Positions 21,975 through 32,321 of a stretch of 64,000 nt of DNA are shown here, piece by piece. The DNA lies in contig NZ_KB217482.1 of the NCBI RefSeq assembly GCF_000331305.1, positions 124,001-188,000 on the forward strand. The letters run 5' to 3'. The stretch's first letter is position 1. Each line of letters opens with the position of its first letter. The position numbers and the translations under genes are program-made. The notes beneath the pieces were generated by a model, which worked only from the letters and a program-made list of their open reading frames with translations, was not told the origin of the DNA and did not search any database. Source of the DNA: Calothrix sp. PCC 7103 (GTDB taxonomy: Bacteria > Cyanobacteriota > Cyanobacteriia > Cyanobacteriales > Nostocaceae).

Positions 21975-24900
21975 TTATTGGTGTATTCCTAATTCTTTAT
22001 CAAGAGTAGTTTGTTCAGCTATCAATGTTTTTAGCTGTGTTAAGTTTGAGAAAGGTTGTTGTTTTTGACTAGATAGTTCATCGAAAGCTTGTTTTAATTT
22101 TTGAAGTTGATTTTCAATCTGTTTTAATTCTTTATCGATACCATTATTGACACAATGTTCTAGAGCGGAGATTGTAGCTATTGGGGTTTGTTTTATAGGA
22201 ATGTTGTATGTGGCATTTTTGACTAGTTGAAGTGTGCAACCTGCTATGTCGTGATGAATGAGCAATTCAAAGTTAGCGAAATGACCTAGTGGAAAGGTGC
22301 CGTATTGTTTATTGGTTTGCAAATTGCGTGCGTATGTATTAATTATTTCGCCTGCTACTATGCGTTTATTGAGTTGCAATGTTGTACCGTCGTATGTACG
22401 GAGTTTGATGGTGAATTTATTACCTGTAGTGGATACGGCGCCGTTTTTATCAGCTTGGTGTTTGGCAAGTTTGGCGGTTGCTTGTTCTATTTTGCGGGGG
22501 AGATGTTCTAGTTCTCGTTGGATGGTTATTTGCTGGTTGATATGGTCGCGTTCTTCTTGGAGTAGTTTTGCGACTTGAGCGTCTAGTTCGACTTTTCTCA
22601 TTAAGCGAGGGTCGCCGCTGGCTGTTGCCATGACTTCGGCGTAGGATAGGACGATATCTGTACAGTCTTCGATGCTGCGGGCTGTGTTTTTACCTGTTAG
22701 GGCAGCTTCGATAAATTCGGCTTTGATTTTGGAAGTTTGGTAAAGGTAGCCATCGGGACTTAAGCCTGCTATTTTTTTACCTTGAGCATCTTGGTAAGGT
22801 TTGCCTTGGGTGACGTATCTATATATTGTGACTTTGGAGTTGTGGTTGCCTTGACGAACGGAACGTCCCGCACGCTGGGTGTGGTCGGTAGGGCGCCAAG
22901 GACAATCTAAGTCATGAGCGCTGATAACATAGTTTTGAACGTTTGTCCCAACTCCCATTTTGGCTGTGGAACCAATGAATACACGAATTTTTCGCTGTCG
23001 GACGGCTCGGAATAGTGCTGATTTTTGTTCGTCGGTTTTGGCATCGTGAATAAAGGCGATTTCTTCAGGAGGGACACCACGCTGTATAAGTTGATTTTTG
23101 ATATAGCTGTAAACGGAAAATCTATCTGAGGAGTTTTCTTTTGGTGTACCGATATCACAAAATATTAGTTGAGTTAAACGTTCGACTTCGGTAGATTTCC
23201 AAATATTAAATACGTTGTTAATTGCGGCATCAACTTTGCTGTAAGATTGGTTTAGAGATTGTATTTGCTCTGAATCAAGAAATTCAGATAGTACGTCTAA
23301 AGGTAAGCAGCGCAGGTCTACCACTCCTTGACGAATGTGAGTTGTGATACGAGGCATGTTGTCAATTGTGGGGTCTACTCTTCCTGCTTTGATTGTTTCT
23401 GCACGTTGAGCAACGTAATTAAAAAATTCAAGTTGTTCGGGTGTAGCTGGTACTTCTTGAGTAATATATTCTTTTTCTGGTTTGGGTAGGTTTAAGTCAT
23501 CGTCAGTCAAAATATCAGCAACTTGCCAGAAAAGTTGGCGCCATTCGGGAAGGTTATTAAATACAGCAAGTCGGCTTTTGATTTCTAAAGTTCCTTGTGG
23601 TGTAATTTCGGCGCCTACTTTTACTTCAGCAAAGTTAGATACCCAAGCATCGAAGTGTAATAAATTTTTGGCTTGTAAAGTTTCGTATTGTAAGTAAACT
23701 TGATTCACCCATGCTTCAGCTAATGTGTTAGTGATAGGAGTAGCGGTCATTAAGGTGATACCTCGACCAGCGCCGTGTTTGTAACTCATGTAACGGGTTT
23801 TCATGAAGAAATCTTTGGCACGATAAGAGGCGCCGCTGGGAATTCCAAGAACTCGGTTTAATTTGGTATTGAGTTCGAGGTTTTTGACTTGTTGTGATTC
23901 GTCGTAAAATATCCAATCTATGCCTAATTCATCGAAAAATACTGTGTTATCTTTGGTTTCGGCATTAGCAACTGCATCAATATTTTCTTCGAGTCGTGCG
24001 AGTTTCTTTTCAAGGTTTTTCGTAACTCTTCTAGTGCGCTGACCGTTACTTTTTGCAGCAAGGTAGTCGGCTTCTACCATTTCTGATTCTTCTTCTAAAA
24101 ATTGACTTATGGTATCTGGATGTAAAAGCAATTTACTAAAAGCTGTGTGGCTAATAATGATTAAATCCCAGTCTCCAGTTGCAATACGAGAAGCTAATTC
24201 ACGCCGCTTTTTCGCTTCCATCTCGGCACTACCTGCTATTAATAAGCGCATTTGAGGGTACATTTGAATTGCTTCGCTTGCCATCTGTTCGGGTAGGTGA
24301 TCCATCACAACTAAACAAGGTTTGTAGGAAATTCCTAAACGTTTAAGTTCTTGGCTAGCTGCAATTGCTATACTCGTTTTACCTGCTCCGACAGTATGAC
24401 CAATCAAAGTATTACCAGAAGCAATAATGCGCCAAATAGCGTTAAGTTGATGAGGGCGTAATTTGCTACACCATTCTGGATTCATCAACGGAAATTCTAA
24501 GTGTGAACCGTCAAATACACGCGCGCGAAGGCTGTTATATTGTTGGTTGTAAATTTTAGTAAGTCTTTCAGCGCGCGCTAAGTCACTCCATATCCAACGT
24601 TTGAAAAGCTCCTTTAAGTTTTCTTGTTTAGATTGGGCAATGCGTGTAGCTTCAGAGTTTTCAACATATTGGTCTTCTACTTTGTCACGAACTACAGGAA
24701 CGCGCAGGTTTAGTGCTAACTCGATAAGTTCGTGTGCCATTACCCGCGTTGTACCATAAATCTGAGTGTTGTTTTGCGAAGTGATAAGATTTTTACTGAC
24801 TTCGACTTCCCAGGTAGCGGTAGATTTGTAGTGGTAAACGTGAATATCTTGGGGTGAGACGTTAAGAGTTTGAGCAATAAAATCTGCAACATCTTGACTG

Positions 24901-26843
24901 GGAATCCAAGGAGAACCCAAACGCACGTAAATATCTCCTGGTAATAATTCAGGAGGTTGTACTTTTTCTAGTGCTTCGACGTTGACTATTAATTCTGCAT
25001 TTCTTTGTACGGCGCCACGGACTATTCCAAGTTTACTTCTAACGTTACCCGATAAATATTCATCTTCAGTTACCCATTGGTTATTTTGTGGGTCAAGATA
25101 AATCAAATTCTCTTTTTGTAATTCTTCAATAATAAGTTGTGAAGGTTGTAACCTTAGCGCTGCCATGAAATCAATATCAACTCGTCCCTTCTCGCTTAAG
25201 CTGTAGATTAATGCATCTTTTGCAGTCGCAGCAACAGTTTTAGGTTGATATTCACGAATTGTACGCTTATTAAAAATATCTGTTTTGGTAGCTGTTTCTG
25301 TATCTGGGTCATAGTTTTCGAGTGCAAGTAACAGCGGATATTCTGGGTCTTCAGAAAAAACACGACGATTACCTAGAGAATGTAAATATCCATAGCGTTT
25401 GATAAAAATATCGTAAGTATTATTAAGGTGTTTTTGTACTTTGGATAACTGAGTATCACAGGCGCCGTTAATTTGGGCTTGAAAGACTTTTTTAACAGCT
25501 TCTCGCAGTTGAATTAACCAGTACAAACGTAGCCTTGGTACGCCAGTAATATTTAAGCGTTGTAACCGTCCTTCAATAACTTGCCAAGATTCGTTGTTAT
25601 ACCAGACATATGAATATGGTTTGGTTTTTGCTTGCAGTTCTTGGGGGATAAGAATTGATGTTGATTTTTTAGATAATCTTTCCTGGCGCCGATAAATATC
25701 TGTAGGGAGGTAAGAAAATGCTGTTTTGATGGCAGTACTTAAATCTCGTCCGTCACTTTCTAAACCAAGACGACTGGCGCCACCGTAAAGTTTATCTATA
25801 CTAAGTTTACCTAGCAGCATCTCAGGATGATTTTGGTAGTAGCAAGGCATCATTAGTGGGGAACCGTCAGACTCGGTAAGTTGACTTTCACAAAGATTAA
25901 ACCAATCAAGCGAGGATGCTTCTGAATGCGCGCGTTTTTGGAGAATAATTAAGTCGGTAGTAACTTGAGTGTTGGTGAATGCTGAAAAAGCGGTGTTAGG
26001 TAAACGCATTGCCCCTATCAAATTGGCACTTTTTGCTAATAATTCGCGTACTGGTTGGCTACGACGAGATTGTAAAGTTCCTACCGAGGTGATAAAAGCA
26101 ATTAATCCACCAGGACGGATGAGGTCGAGTGCTTTGATAAAAAAGTAGCCGTGCAAAGTGTAGATTGGCAGATTGTTATACTTTGGGTCGTGAGGGGTGA
26201 CAGTACTAAAAGGTACATTGCCAACAGCCAAATCAAAATAGTCTTGAGGAAGCATCACATCCTCGAATCCTTTGATATAAATATCAGCTTCTGGATAAAG
26301 TTGCTGGGCAATGCGACCTGTAATAAAGTCAACTTCTATACCTGTCCATTGTGATGCTGCGTTAATTTGTGGAGGCGCCAATCCCAGGAATAAACCAGAA
26401 CCCATACTTGGTTCCAAAATGCGACCTCCGTTAAAACCTAGGTGTATGAGACCTTGGTAAATTGCTGTGATAATTTCTGGTGCGGTGTAATAGGCGTTAA
26501 TAATACTTTTTCTCGCTGCTTGGTACTCAGCAGGTGTAAGTAGTTCTTTTAACTGTGTACCGAGATGGTGCCAGTCTGGTTTTAACGGTTCTGAGAAAAT
26601 ATCAGGTGCGGCGCCCCAACCTAAATATTCAGAGAGGATTGCTTGTTCTGCGGGTGTGGGGTGACGGTGTTCTTGGTCAAGTTTTTTGCTTAACTCAATT
26701 GCTTTGAGATTGTTGGCAGCTTTGGTTTTTATACCTCCCTTTCCTACTTGTTGAGTAATTTGGAAGTTTTTGGGAAGGGTAGTTAGGGGAAGAGAGGTAT
26801 TTAGGGGTTGGTCGAATAAGGATAGCTGGTATGCTTGAGTCAT
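21975..26843 (-). CDS. Methyltransferase-helicase fusion of plasmid/phage type (DarB-like)
   Basis: 1622 aa. The N-terminal third is a class I N6-adenine methyltransferase-like domain: LEPSMGSGLFLG (SAM-binding motif I, about 143-155) and VGNVPFS (in the place of NPPF/Y). Residues about 790-1350 form a superfamily 2 helicase: GHTVGAGKTS (Walker A), FYDESQQVKN (a DExx variant), and a C-terminal motif VI region with HTQRAGRSVRQGN. A coiled region follows. Such giant methylase-helicases occur on plasmids, conjugative elements and phages (P1 DarB is one), where they help protect incoming DNA from restriction. The V in VGNVPF replaces the usual Pro, so methylation may be altered. Confidence 0.8.
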   Translation of the reverse strand: MTQAYQLSLFDQPLNTSLPLTTLPKNFQITQQVGKGGIKTKAANNLKAIELSKKLDQEHRHPTPAEQAILSEYLGWGAAPDIFSEPLKPDWHHLGTQLKELLTPAEYQAARKSIINAYYTAPEIITAIYQGLIHLGFNGGRILEPSMGSGLFLGLAPPQINAASQWTGIEVDFITGRIAQQLYPEADIYIKGFEDVMLPQDYFDLAVGNVPFSTVTPHDPKYNNLPIYTLHGYFFIKALDLIRPGGLIAFITSVGTLQSRRSQPVRELLAKSANLIGAMRLPNTAFSAFTNTQVTTDLIILQKRAHSEASSLDWFNLCESQLTESDGSPLMMPCYYQNHPEMLLGKLSIDKLYGGASRLGLESDGRDLSTAIKTAFSYLPTDIYRRQERLSKKSTSILIPQELQAKTKPYSYVWYNNESWQVIEGRLQRLNITGVPRLRLYWLIQLREAVKKVFQAQINGACDTQLSKVQKHLNNTYDIFIKRYGYLHSLGNRRVFSEDPEYPLLLALENYDPDTETATKTDIFNKRTIREYQPKTVAATAKDALIYSLSEKGRVDIDFMAALRLQPSQLIIEELQKENLIYLDPQNNQWVTEDEYLSGNVRSKLGIVRGAVQRNAELIVNVEALEKVQPPELLPGDIYVRLGSPWIPSQDVADFIAQTLNVSPQDIHVYHYKSTATWEVEVSKNLITSQNNTQIYGTTRVMAHELIELALNLRVPVVRDKVEDQYVENSEATRIAQSKQENLKELFKRWIWSDLARAERLTKIYNQQYNSLRARVFDGSHLEFPLMNPEWCSKLRPHQLNAIWRIIASGNTLIGHTVGAGKTSIAIAASQELKRLGISYKPCLVVMDHLPEQMASEAIQMYPQMRLLIAGSAEMEAKKRRELASRIATGDWDLIIISHTAFSKLLLHPDTISQFLEEESEMVEADYLAAKSNGQRTRRVTKNLEKKLARLEENIDAVANAETKDNTVFFDELGIDWIFYDESQQVKNLELNTKLNRVLGIPSGASYRAKDFFMKTRYMSYKHGAGRGITLMTATPITNTLAEAWVNQVYLQYETLQAKNLLHFDAWVSNFAEVKVGAEITPQGTLEIKSRLAVFNNLPEWRQLFWQVADILTDDDLNLPKPEKEYITQEVPATPEQLEFFNYVAQRAETIKAGRVDPTIDNMPRITTHIRQGVVDLRCLPLDVLSEFLDSEQIQSLNQSYSKVDAAINNVFNIWKSTEVERLTQLIFCDIGTPKENSSDRFSVYSYIKNQLIQRGVPPEEIAFIHDAKTDEQKSALFRAVRQRKIRVFIGSTAKMGVGTNVQNYVISAHDLDCPWRPTDHTQRAGRSVRQGNHNSKVTIYRYVTQGKPYQDAQGKKIAGLSPDGYLYQTSKIKAEFIEAALTGKNTARSIEDCTDIVLSYAEVMATASGDPRLMRKVELDAQVAKLLQEERDHINQQITIQRELEHLPRKIEQATAKLAKHQADKNGAVSTTGNKFTIKLRTYDGTTLQLNKRIVAGEIINTYARNLQTNKQYGTFPLGHFANFELLIHHDIAGCTLQLVKNATYNIPIKQTPIATISALEHCVNNGIDKELKQIENQLQKLKQAFDELSSQKQQPFSNLTQLKTLIAEQTTLDKELGIHQ

Positions 26844-26994
26844 TTTGTGCTTTGCTTGATTTATTTTTCAACCACGGCAAAGCATCAAAAATAAGTCTTA
26901 AACAACAATACAAAATGTCTGTATGTTCTAATTGGCTGAATATGACATTCATAATATCCAGCCAATCTTTGGTCAAGGTTAATTAATGAGAAAT

Positions 26995-29229
26995 CTACCA
27001 AGGGATATTAGCAAAGAACTGATATAATGCTTTAAGCTTGTCAAGAATATTTTTGATGGTATCTTGTGATTCGATTTTTTCAGCACTTATCTCATGCAAG
27101 TGTTCAAAATGTTTATTCCAATCAGATTCTACTGCATTAGCACCTTTATCAAAACTATTTGCTGTATCTTGCCAGAAGTTTTCAATTCCTTCTATAAACT
27201 TTTTACATACAGACTGTTTTTCAAAATATTTAACAGTCTGCTTTGCTAAACGTGTTTGCCAAGAATCACCAAATAAGCTCCATACTCCAAAAGCTAATGC
27301 TGCTGCTAAACCTACGGCAAGCACTATAGGACCACCAATCGCAGCAACAAAAGAAATTACTCCAGCCGTGCCACCAGTAAAACCAAAACCAATGCCGAGC
27401 GCGGATAATAAGCTCACTAATTTCGCAACTAAAATGTAACTACCAAGGTTTCCAAGCGCTGCTGCCCATGCAGACAAAGCTCCTATACTACCAAGACCAG
27501 CAATTCCACCTAGAAAAGATCCTTTAGCATCAAATGGAATGTTGATACTTACATTTAAATTTGGAAGTTTCAAAATAGCTTCCGTATATGTTCCAAGAAA
27601 TTCTTCTATATAGGGCCTTAAATTGTCAGAGTTAGTTTTTATTAATTGCTCAGTTTGGTTTTGAAGCTTTTCTACTAAATAACCAGCTAAACATTCCTTT
27701 GCTTCTCTTTTATCATCATACTTATTATGAATAATTGCTTTTACTGAATCTACGGTTAGTAATTTTCGTGCATAAGTAGAAAATGAAGCTATCGTATCTT
27801 GTTTTAATTCTTGAATACGTTCATGTACTGTCTCAAATTTTTGCTTAGTTTCGTGCAAGCGTGAAGGCTCATTAGCTTCTAGTGCTTTTAATTGTGCTAG
27901 CTGTATACTTCTTGCTTCTACATCATGAAGACTCTTCTCATATCGTTCAATTAAATCAAGATACTTTTTTGTGTTATCCTCCTTTATTGCTTTCATCTCT
28001 CTATCTATACGGGATATGCGCGCTTTCGGGATAAATTCACAGAGTGTTTTTGTTAATTCATCGAATAAATGCTGACATCTATCAGGTCTTTCTGACCAAA
28101 AGGAGAAAAATCTATTTTGCAAAATTGTTTGAGTGATAGGGCGCCCTGTTTGTTCTTGACGACGTTCTAAAACTGTTTCACTTAAGTTGTTATATAACCT
28201 TTTTGCAGCTTTTTCTAAAATTAATTTAAGCTGCTCATTAGAAATACTAGGGTCAGCGTGGGTTGCAACAATGAAAAAATTACCCAATGTTGGAAAATCG
28301 TCGCATTCATTTTCTGGAGAAGGAAGTAAACGCATTAAACCAGCAAGACGAATCATATCCTGACCGTTAATATGACCCTTAGCTGGCGAAGCATATAGTA
28401 AGACATCTGCTATTTGTGCGGCACTATTAGCCTTTTCAACATCCTTTGACACTTCATCTGGTTGATCTGAATATCCAGGCAGGTCTATCAAGTTGCAAGC
28501 TTTAAGTAAAGGAGAATCCATATAAACTACGGCTGCATGGGCTGCAATATTTTCATATTCACCATGTACCCCATACTTTTGCAAAATATCATAGCTTCCT
28601 GCTTGTATTGAATATTTATTGCAACGTTCTTGATTATCTAAAAGTAGTAAATCAATTATTTGCTTACTTTTTTCATCTTTTAACCAAAAATCCTCATTAA
28701 AAATTAACACATCTTTTTTCAACCATTCAGGACGATCTTCGATGTGACGAATAAATGTAATGACTCTTGTAGCAGGTTGATAACCTACAGGCAAGTTTTG
28801 ACTACCTAGAAGAGCATTAGCCATATGTGATTTACCAGCGTCAAATCCTCCAGTTAATACAACATTAGGCTTTTGTTTGTAAAGCTTTAGTTGGTTTTTG
28901 AGATTATCCGGGGTGCCTAACTGAGTTGGTAGTTCTAATGTATTTGTGTACGTAGCATCAATATATTTATTTAATGAGTCCAGCCTAGAATATAGTTCAA
29001 CATATGGTGTTCCTGGGTCAATGGCTTTCAATGGTGGTGCAGGTGTGGACATAGCAGTAGCAATATCAACCCCCAAAATTTGCAGCCACTTTACCAAAAG
29101 ACCCATTGGAACAGTTTCAGGAGCTTGCTCATAAAGGTCAACCTCTTCGTGAGATATACTCAATATGCTGGCAATCTCTACTTGACCCTTACCAACCTTC
29201 TCACGATATCCACGTAAGTTAATATTCAT
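26995..29229 (-). CDS. HTH-dynamin-like GTPase with membrane segment
   Basis: 744 aa. An N-terminal XRE-type helix-turn-helix (about 4-55: LRGYREKVGKGQVEIASILS...) is followed by a dynamin/GTPase domain with G1 GGFDAGKS (127-134), G3 DLPG near 250 and a G4-like THAD near 327. Next come long coiled-coil stalk helices (about 410-560), a glycine/alanine-rich hydrophobic hairpin (about 580-665) able to insert in membranes, and a C-terminal helical bundle. Bacterial dynamin-like proteins act on membranes; some serve in phage defence. Fusion to a DNA-binding domain is unusual. Stand-alone gene, flanked by the methylase-helicase and a small gene. Confidence 0.75.
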   Translation of the reverse strand: MNINLRGYREKVGKGQVEIASILSISHEEVDLYEQAPETVPMGLLVKWLQILGVDIATAMSTPAPPLKAIDPGTPYVELYSRLDSLNKYIDATYTNTLELPTQLGTPDNLKNQLKLYKQKPNVVLTGGFDAGKSHMANALLGSQNLPVGYQPATRVITFIRHIEDRPEWLKKDVLIFNEDFWLKDEKSKQIIDLLLLDNQERCNKYSIQAGSYDILQKYGVHGEYENIAAHAAVVYMDSPLLKACNLIDLPGYSDQPDEVSKDVEKANSAAQIADVLLYASPAKGHINGQDMIRLAGLMRLLPSPENECDDFPTLGNFFIVATHADPSISNEQLKLILEKAAKRLYNNLSETVLERRQEQTGRPITQTILQNRFFSFWSERPDRCQHLFDELTKTLCEFIPKARISRIDREMKAIKEDNTKKYLDLIERYEKSLHDVEARSIQLAQLKALEANEPSRLHETKQKFETVHERIQELKQDTIASFSTYARKLLTVDSVKAIIHNKYDDKREAKECLAGYLVEKLQNQTEQLIKTNSDNLRPYIEEFLGTYTEAILKLPNLNVSINIPFDAKGSFLGGIAGLGSIGALSAWAAALGNLGSYILVAKLVSLLSALGIGFGFTGGTAGVISFVAAIGGPIVLAVGLAAALAFGVWSLFGDSWQTRLAKQTVKYFEKQSVCKKFIEGIENFWQDTANSFDKGANAVESDWNKHFEHLHEISAEKIESQDTIKNILDKLKALYQFFANIPW

Positions 29230-29416
29230 ATGTATGTTATAAATGCAACAGTATTACTATTTTAACTGTCGTATAAAAAGTAGTATGCGACGAGTAGAGA
29301 TTTCCCACCCTTTTGGAGGTAGTTTAAGGCTTTTGAGAATTCAAATTTTATAATTTGGTTGTAGAAAGAAACTTTGTATGCCACGGCACACAAAGTTCTT
29401 TCATAAATAAACGCTA

Positions 29417-29665
29417 CTAAACTTGGTTAAGTGAAGAGTTAATTTCTAGCTGATATTCCTTGTCGTAATAGCCACTCATATACCATTGATTATCAGGATA
29501 TTGAGGTTGCAACCTTAAACTACAATCTTTCTCACCTTTTTCAAACCAGTAAAGTATCAAGTTATCTAGCTGGGACTTTAAAGAAGCTATTTCTTGGCTC
29601 AGTTCTTGGATTTGGTTAAGCATTTGACTAATTATTTTGAGATTTTTCACCCAAAACAAGTGCAT
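29417..29665 (-). CDS. Small coiled-coil protein
   Basis: 82-aa frame; the ATG at 29623 (MLNQIQELSQEIASLKSQL) gives a more natural protein of 68 aa beginning with a heptad coiled coil, followed by an aromatic-rich segment. Not recognised. It is upstream of the HTH-dynamin gene on the same strand with 187 bases between. Confidence 0.45.
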   Translation of the reverse strand: MHLFWVKNLKIISQMLNQIQELSQEIASLKSQLDNLILYWFEKGEKDCSLRLQPQYPDNQWYMSGYYDKEYQLEINSSLNQV

Positions 29666-29849
29666 TTATATTAACTTAATTAAATTTATTTTTTATATTT
29701 CCAGTTTCTAAGGGCGTGAGTTGTAGGGCACAAAGTTACAAGTAAGTATTAGCACTTTGTTTTTAAGCTAAATTTAGTAAAAATCGATACAGTAAAAGTA
29801 TCCTTATTTTGGGCGGTACGCAGTTTGTAGATTAGTATATTGTGGAGAC

Positions 29850-30005
29850 GTGCCTGAAGGGTTAGCGCACGATAAAACTCTAGACGAGTTGCCTGCTCAA
29901 GTGGAGCGGTTGCGCGGTAAGCTTCAACGAGTTACTGAGATTTTAAGTGTTTTTTGGAATGCACAATTAGCACTCCTGTTCCTCGGAGTACCACACGTAA
30001 AGTAA
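29850..30005 (+). CDS. Possible 51-aa protein
   Basis: A GTG-start frame encoding a charged helix (LDELPAQVERLRGKLQRVTEI split) and a short hydrophobic end. GGAGAC lies directly before the GTG, too close for a good Shine-Dalgarno. It is the only candidate in the 434-base gap 29666-30099 and faces the convergent pentapeptide gene. Weak. Confidence 0.25.
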   Translation: MPEGLAHDKTLDELPAQVERLRGKLQRVTEILSVFWNAQLALLFLGVPHVK

Positions 30006-30099
30006 TATTTAGCTCCCACGTCTGTCCGTTGTTAATTACCGATAACTTGGTACTTCCGGTGCAGTGGCCTATTATGCTGCGGGGTATGCATCAGCTAAT

Positions 30100-32130
30100 T
30101 CAAGGTAACGGAATACCTGCTGAACGAATAGCAAGCTTGACAGTTCCTTTAACAACATCACTCACTGTTGCGCTTCCCAATGACTGCCCCCACTTCACAA
30201 GCTTATTCTTCATTGTCGGATTTTTCTGGGCTTCGGTCGCCATCTCGTTTGCTACTTGCTCTTTAGCAATATCGACTGTCAAGCCCTGATTTTGTAGCTG
30301 CTCAATTAAGTCCTGAATTTGAGATGCTGCTTGAAGGAGGTCTTGGCTCATATTGATATAGCTACCCTGAACATAAGTACCAGTGTTTGATTCAACATAA
30401 TTTCCGCCACCTGTATTAATAATCCGAGAACTTTCTTTTTCAGCCATGATTTTAATTGTCTCCGATGATTTCGTTTGATTTTCAGCTAATATTTTAATTA
30501 TGGACGAAAACTCCGTGTTTTTCTGTCTTTCATGTTCTAGTTGCTGACAGTAAAAACTTAATTGCTCTTCTTGGAGAGCCATTTTGTTATAAATGGCTGC
30601 AAGCTGCATCTTGTATAATTCATGATGCTGCTCTTCAATAGCTGTTTTGTCAATTTCAGATGGAACCTCTAATCGGATAACAAAAACATCGCCTGATTTC
30701 TTTTCAATTGCCTGTACAGATATATTTCCACTGTACCGTGTTCTTAGCTCTTGAAAAGACAGAAAAAAAGCTTGCCAATCAACTCCATCAATAAAAATAA
30801 GATCAACAGTTTCTATTGCTTTCTGAAATAAAGCTGTAAACTCTCCAGGAGCAAACTTACCATTTCTAGGACGACGTTCCTTTTTACAGAGTTTTTTGTA
30901 CACATAGTCACAAATTACTCCGTCCAATTTAGTATCATAATTAATACTCCAATCCTCCAAGCAGGCGCCTGTCAGTCTCGCTTCAGTAAAATTAGCCTCC
31001 ATTGCTTGTGTATGCCTCAAATTAGCTTGCTCCAAATAAGCTTTAGATAAATCTGCTCTAACAAGATTTGCTTCTGTAAGGTCTGCTCGACGTAAATCTG
31101 CCTCCCTTAAGTTGGCTCTAAACAGCTTGGCTCTAAATAAGTTTGCTTCAAAGAGACAGGCTCTAGAGAGGTCTGCTCCCTCTAAGTCTATTCTTACAAT
31201 ATTTCCACTAATATCACATCCTGAAAGGTTTGCATTGCTAAGAGTAGCAGACATTAGATTTGCCTCTTTTAAATTTGCTTCAAGCAAGGTTGCTCCGTTT
31301 AGACAAGCACCATATAGATTAGCTTTAGATAAATTTGCACCTGTAAAATTGACTTGGCTAAGATTAGCTTCACTAAGATTAGCTGTGCTGAAATCAAAAT
31401 AGCTAAGATCTGAGCCGCTAAAGTTTACCCGCCTAAGATCTATACCACATAAATTTTTGACTTTACCTACCTCGTTAACAACTGCCCAAACAAAAAGCCA
31501 CTTTGCCTCTAAAAATGTTGCCTGATCAATTTGAGTTTTATGTAAAAAAGCTCTGCTTAAGTCTGCGTGTTTTAGATTAGCTCCACATAAATTAGCTTCT
31601 TTTAAATCAGCTTGATAAAGATTTGTAGCAAGAAGAATAGCTCCATTCAGATAAGTACCGTTAAGTTTCGCTAGGCTTAGATCACTGTAGCTTAGATCGA
31701 CTCTGCTTAAATTAGCCCGATTAAGTTCAGCACCTTGAAGATTAGCTCTTCTTAAATTTACCTGACTTAAATCGACGTTTATGAGGTTAGAACAGCTAAG
31801 TACTGCTTCTTCTAAATTAGCGTTGCCAAAAACAGTTGATTGCAAATTAATACCACTTAATCCAGCGCGACACAGATTAGCGCCATCAAGAATAGTCCCA
31901 TTGAGAAGGGCTTGATTAATATTCGCACCGCTTAAATTGGTTCCACCAAAATTAACTTGCCGCAGATCACTTTGAGTAAGGAAGATGCCTTGGAGATTCA
32001 TTCCACTAAGGTTTGCTTCACTAATATCCGGCTTAATCGACCAACTTTCTTTTCTCCAAAGGTTCCAATTATCAACCCCCTTCATTAGCTGAATAAGATG
32101 TTCTTGATTAGCCACTTCACGTTCCTCCAA
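30100..32130 (-). CDS. Pentapeptide-repeat protein with cyanobacterial C-terminal domain
   Basis: 676 aa. Residues about 35-395 are A(D/N)LXX pentapeptide repeats (LSGANINQALLNGTILDGA-like), interrupted once near 205-225, which fold as a right-handed quadrilateral beta helix. The C-terminal 270 residues contain a conserved module (FTALFQKAIETVDLIFIDG...), a coiled coil and a short NTGGGNYVESNTGTYVQG repeat, then a helical end; this combination is common in filamentous cyanobacteria. Function of such proteins is unknown; no transmembrane or enzymatic motif is seen. Confidence 0.85.
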   Translation of the reverse strand: MEEREVANQEHLIQLMKGVDNWNLWRKESWSIKPDISEANLSGMNLQGIFLTQSDLRQVNFGGTNLSGANINQALLNGTILDGANLCRAGLSGINLQSTVFGNANLEEAVLSCSNLINVDLSQVNLRRANLQGAELNRANLSRVDLSYSDLSLAKLNGTYLNGAILLATNLYQADLKEANLCGANLKHADLSRAFLHKTQIDQATFLEAKWLFVWAVVNEVGKVKNLCGIDLRRVNFSGSDLSYFDFSTANLSEANLSQVNFTGANLSKANLYGACLNGATLLEANLKEANLMSATLSNANLSGCDISGNIVRIDLEGADLSRACLFEANLFRAKLFRANLREADLRRADLTEANLVRADLSKAYLEQANLRHTQAMEANFTEARLTGACLEDWSINYDTKLDGVICDYVYKKLCKKERRPRNGKFAPGEFTALFQKAIETVDLIFIDGVDWQAFFLSFQELRTRYSGNISVQAIEKKSGDVFVIRLEVPSEIDKTAIEEQHHELYKMQLAAIYNKMALQEEQLSFYCQQLEHERQKNTEFSSIIKILAENQTKSSETIKIMAEKESSRIINTGGGNYVESNTGTYVQGSYINMSQDLLQAASQIQDLIEQLQNQGLTVDIAKEQVANEMATEAQKNPTMKNKLVKWGQSLGSATVSDVVKGTVKLAIRSAGIPLP

Positions 32131-32321
32131 ATTTTCTTAAAGTTTTTGACATTAATGTCAATATGGTCAATCATGGCTTTTGCTCTCCCTAAAGCCCAAA
32201 CGCTTATCTAAGTTTATTAAAACGCTAAACTATATATTCAGTATCTACCAATGACACTCACATAGCTAAATGTGGTTCCTGAATTATGTGTAGAAATATT
32301 ACATGTAATGTTTCTACAATA

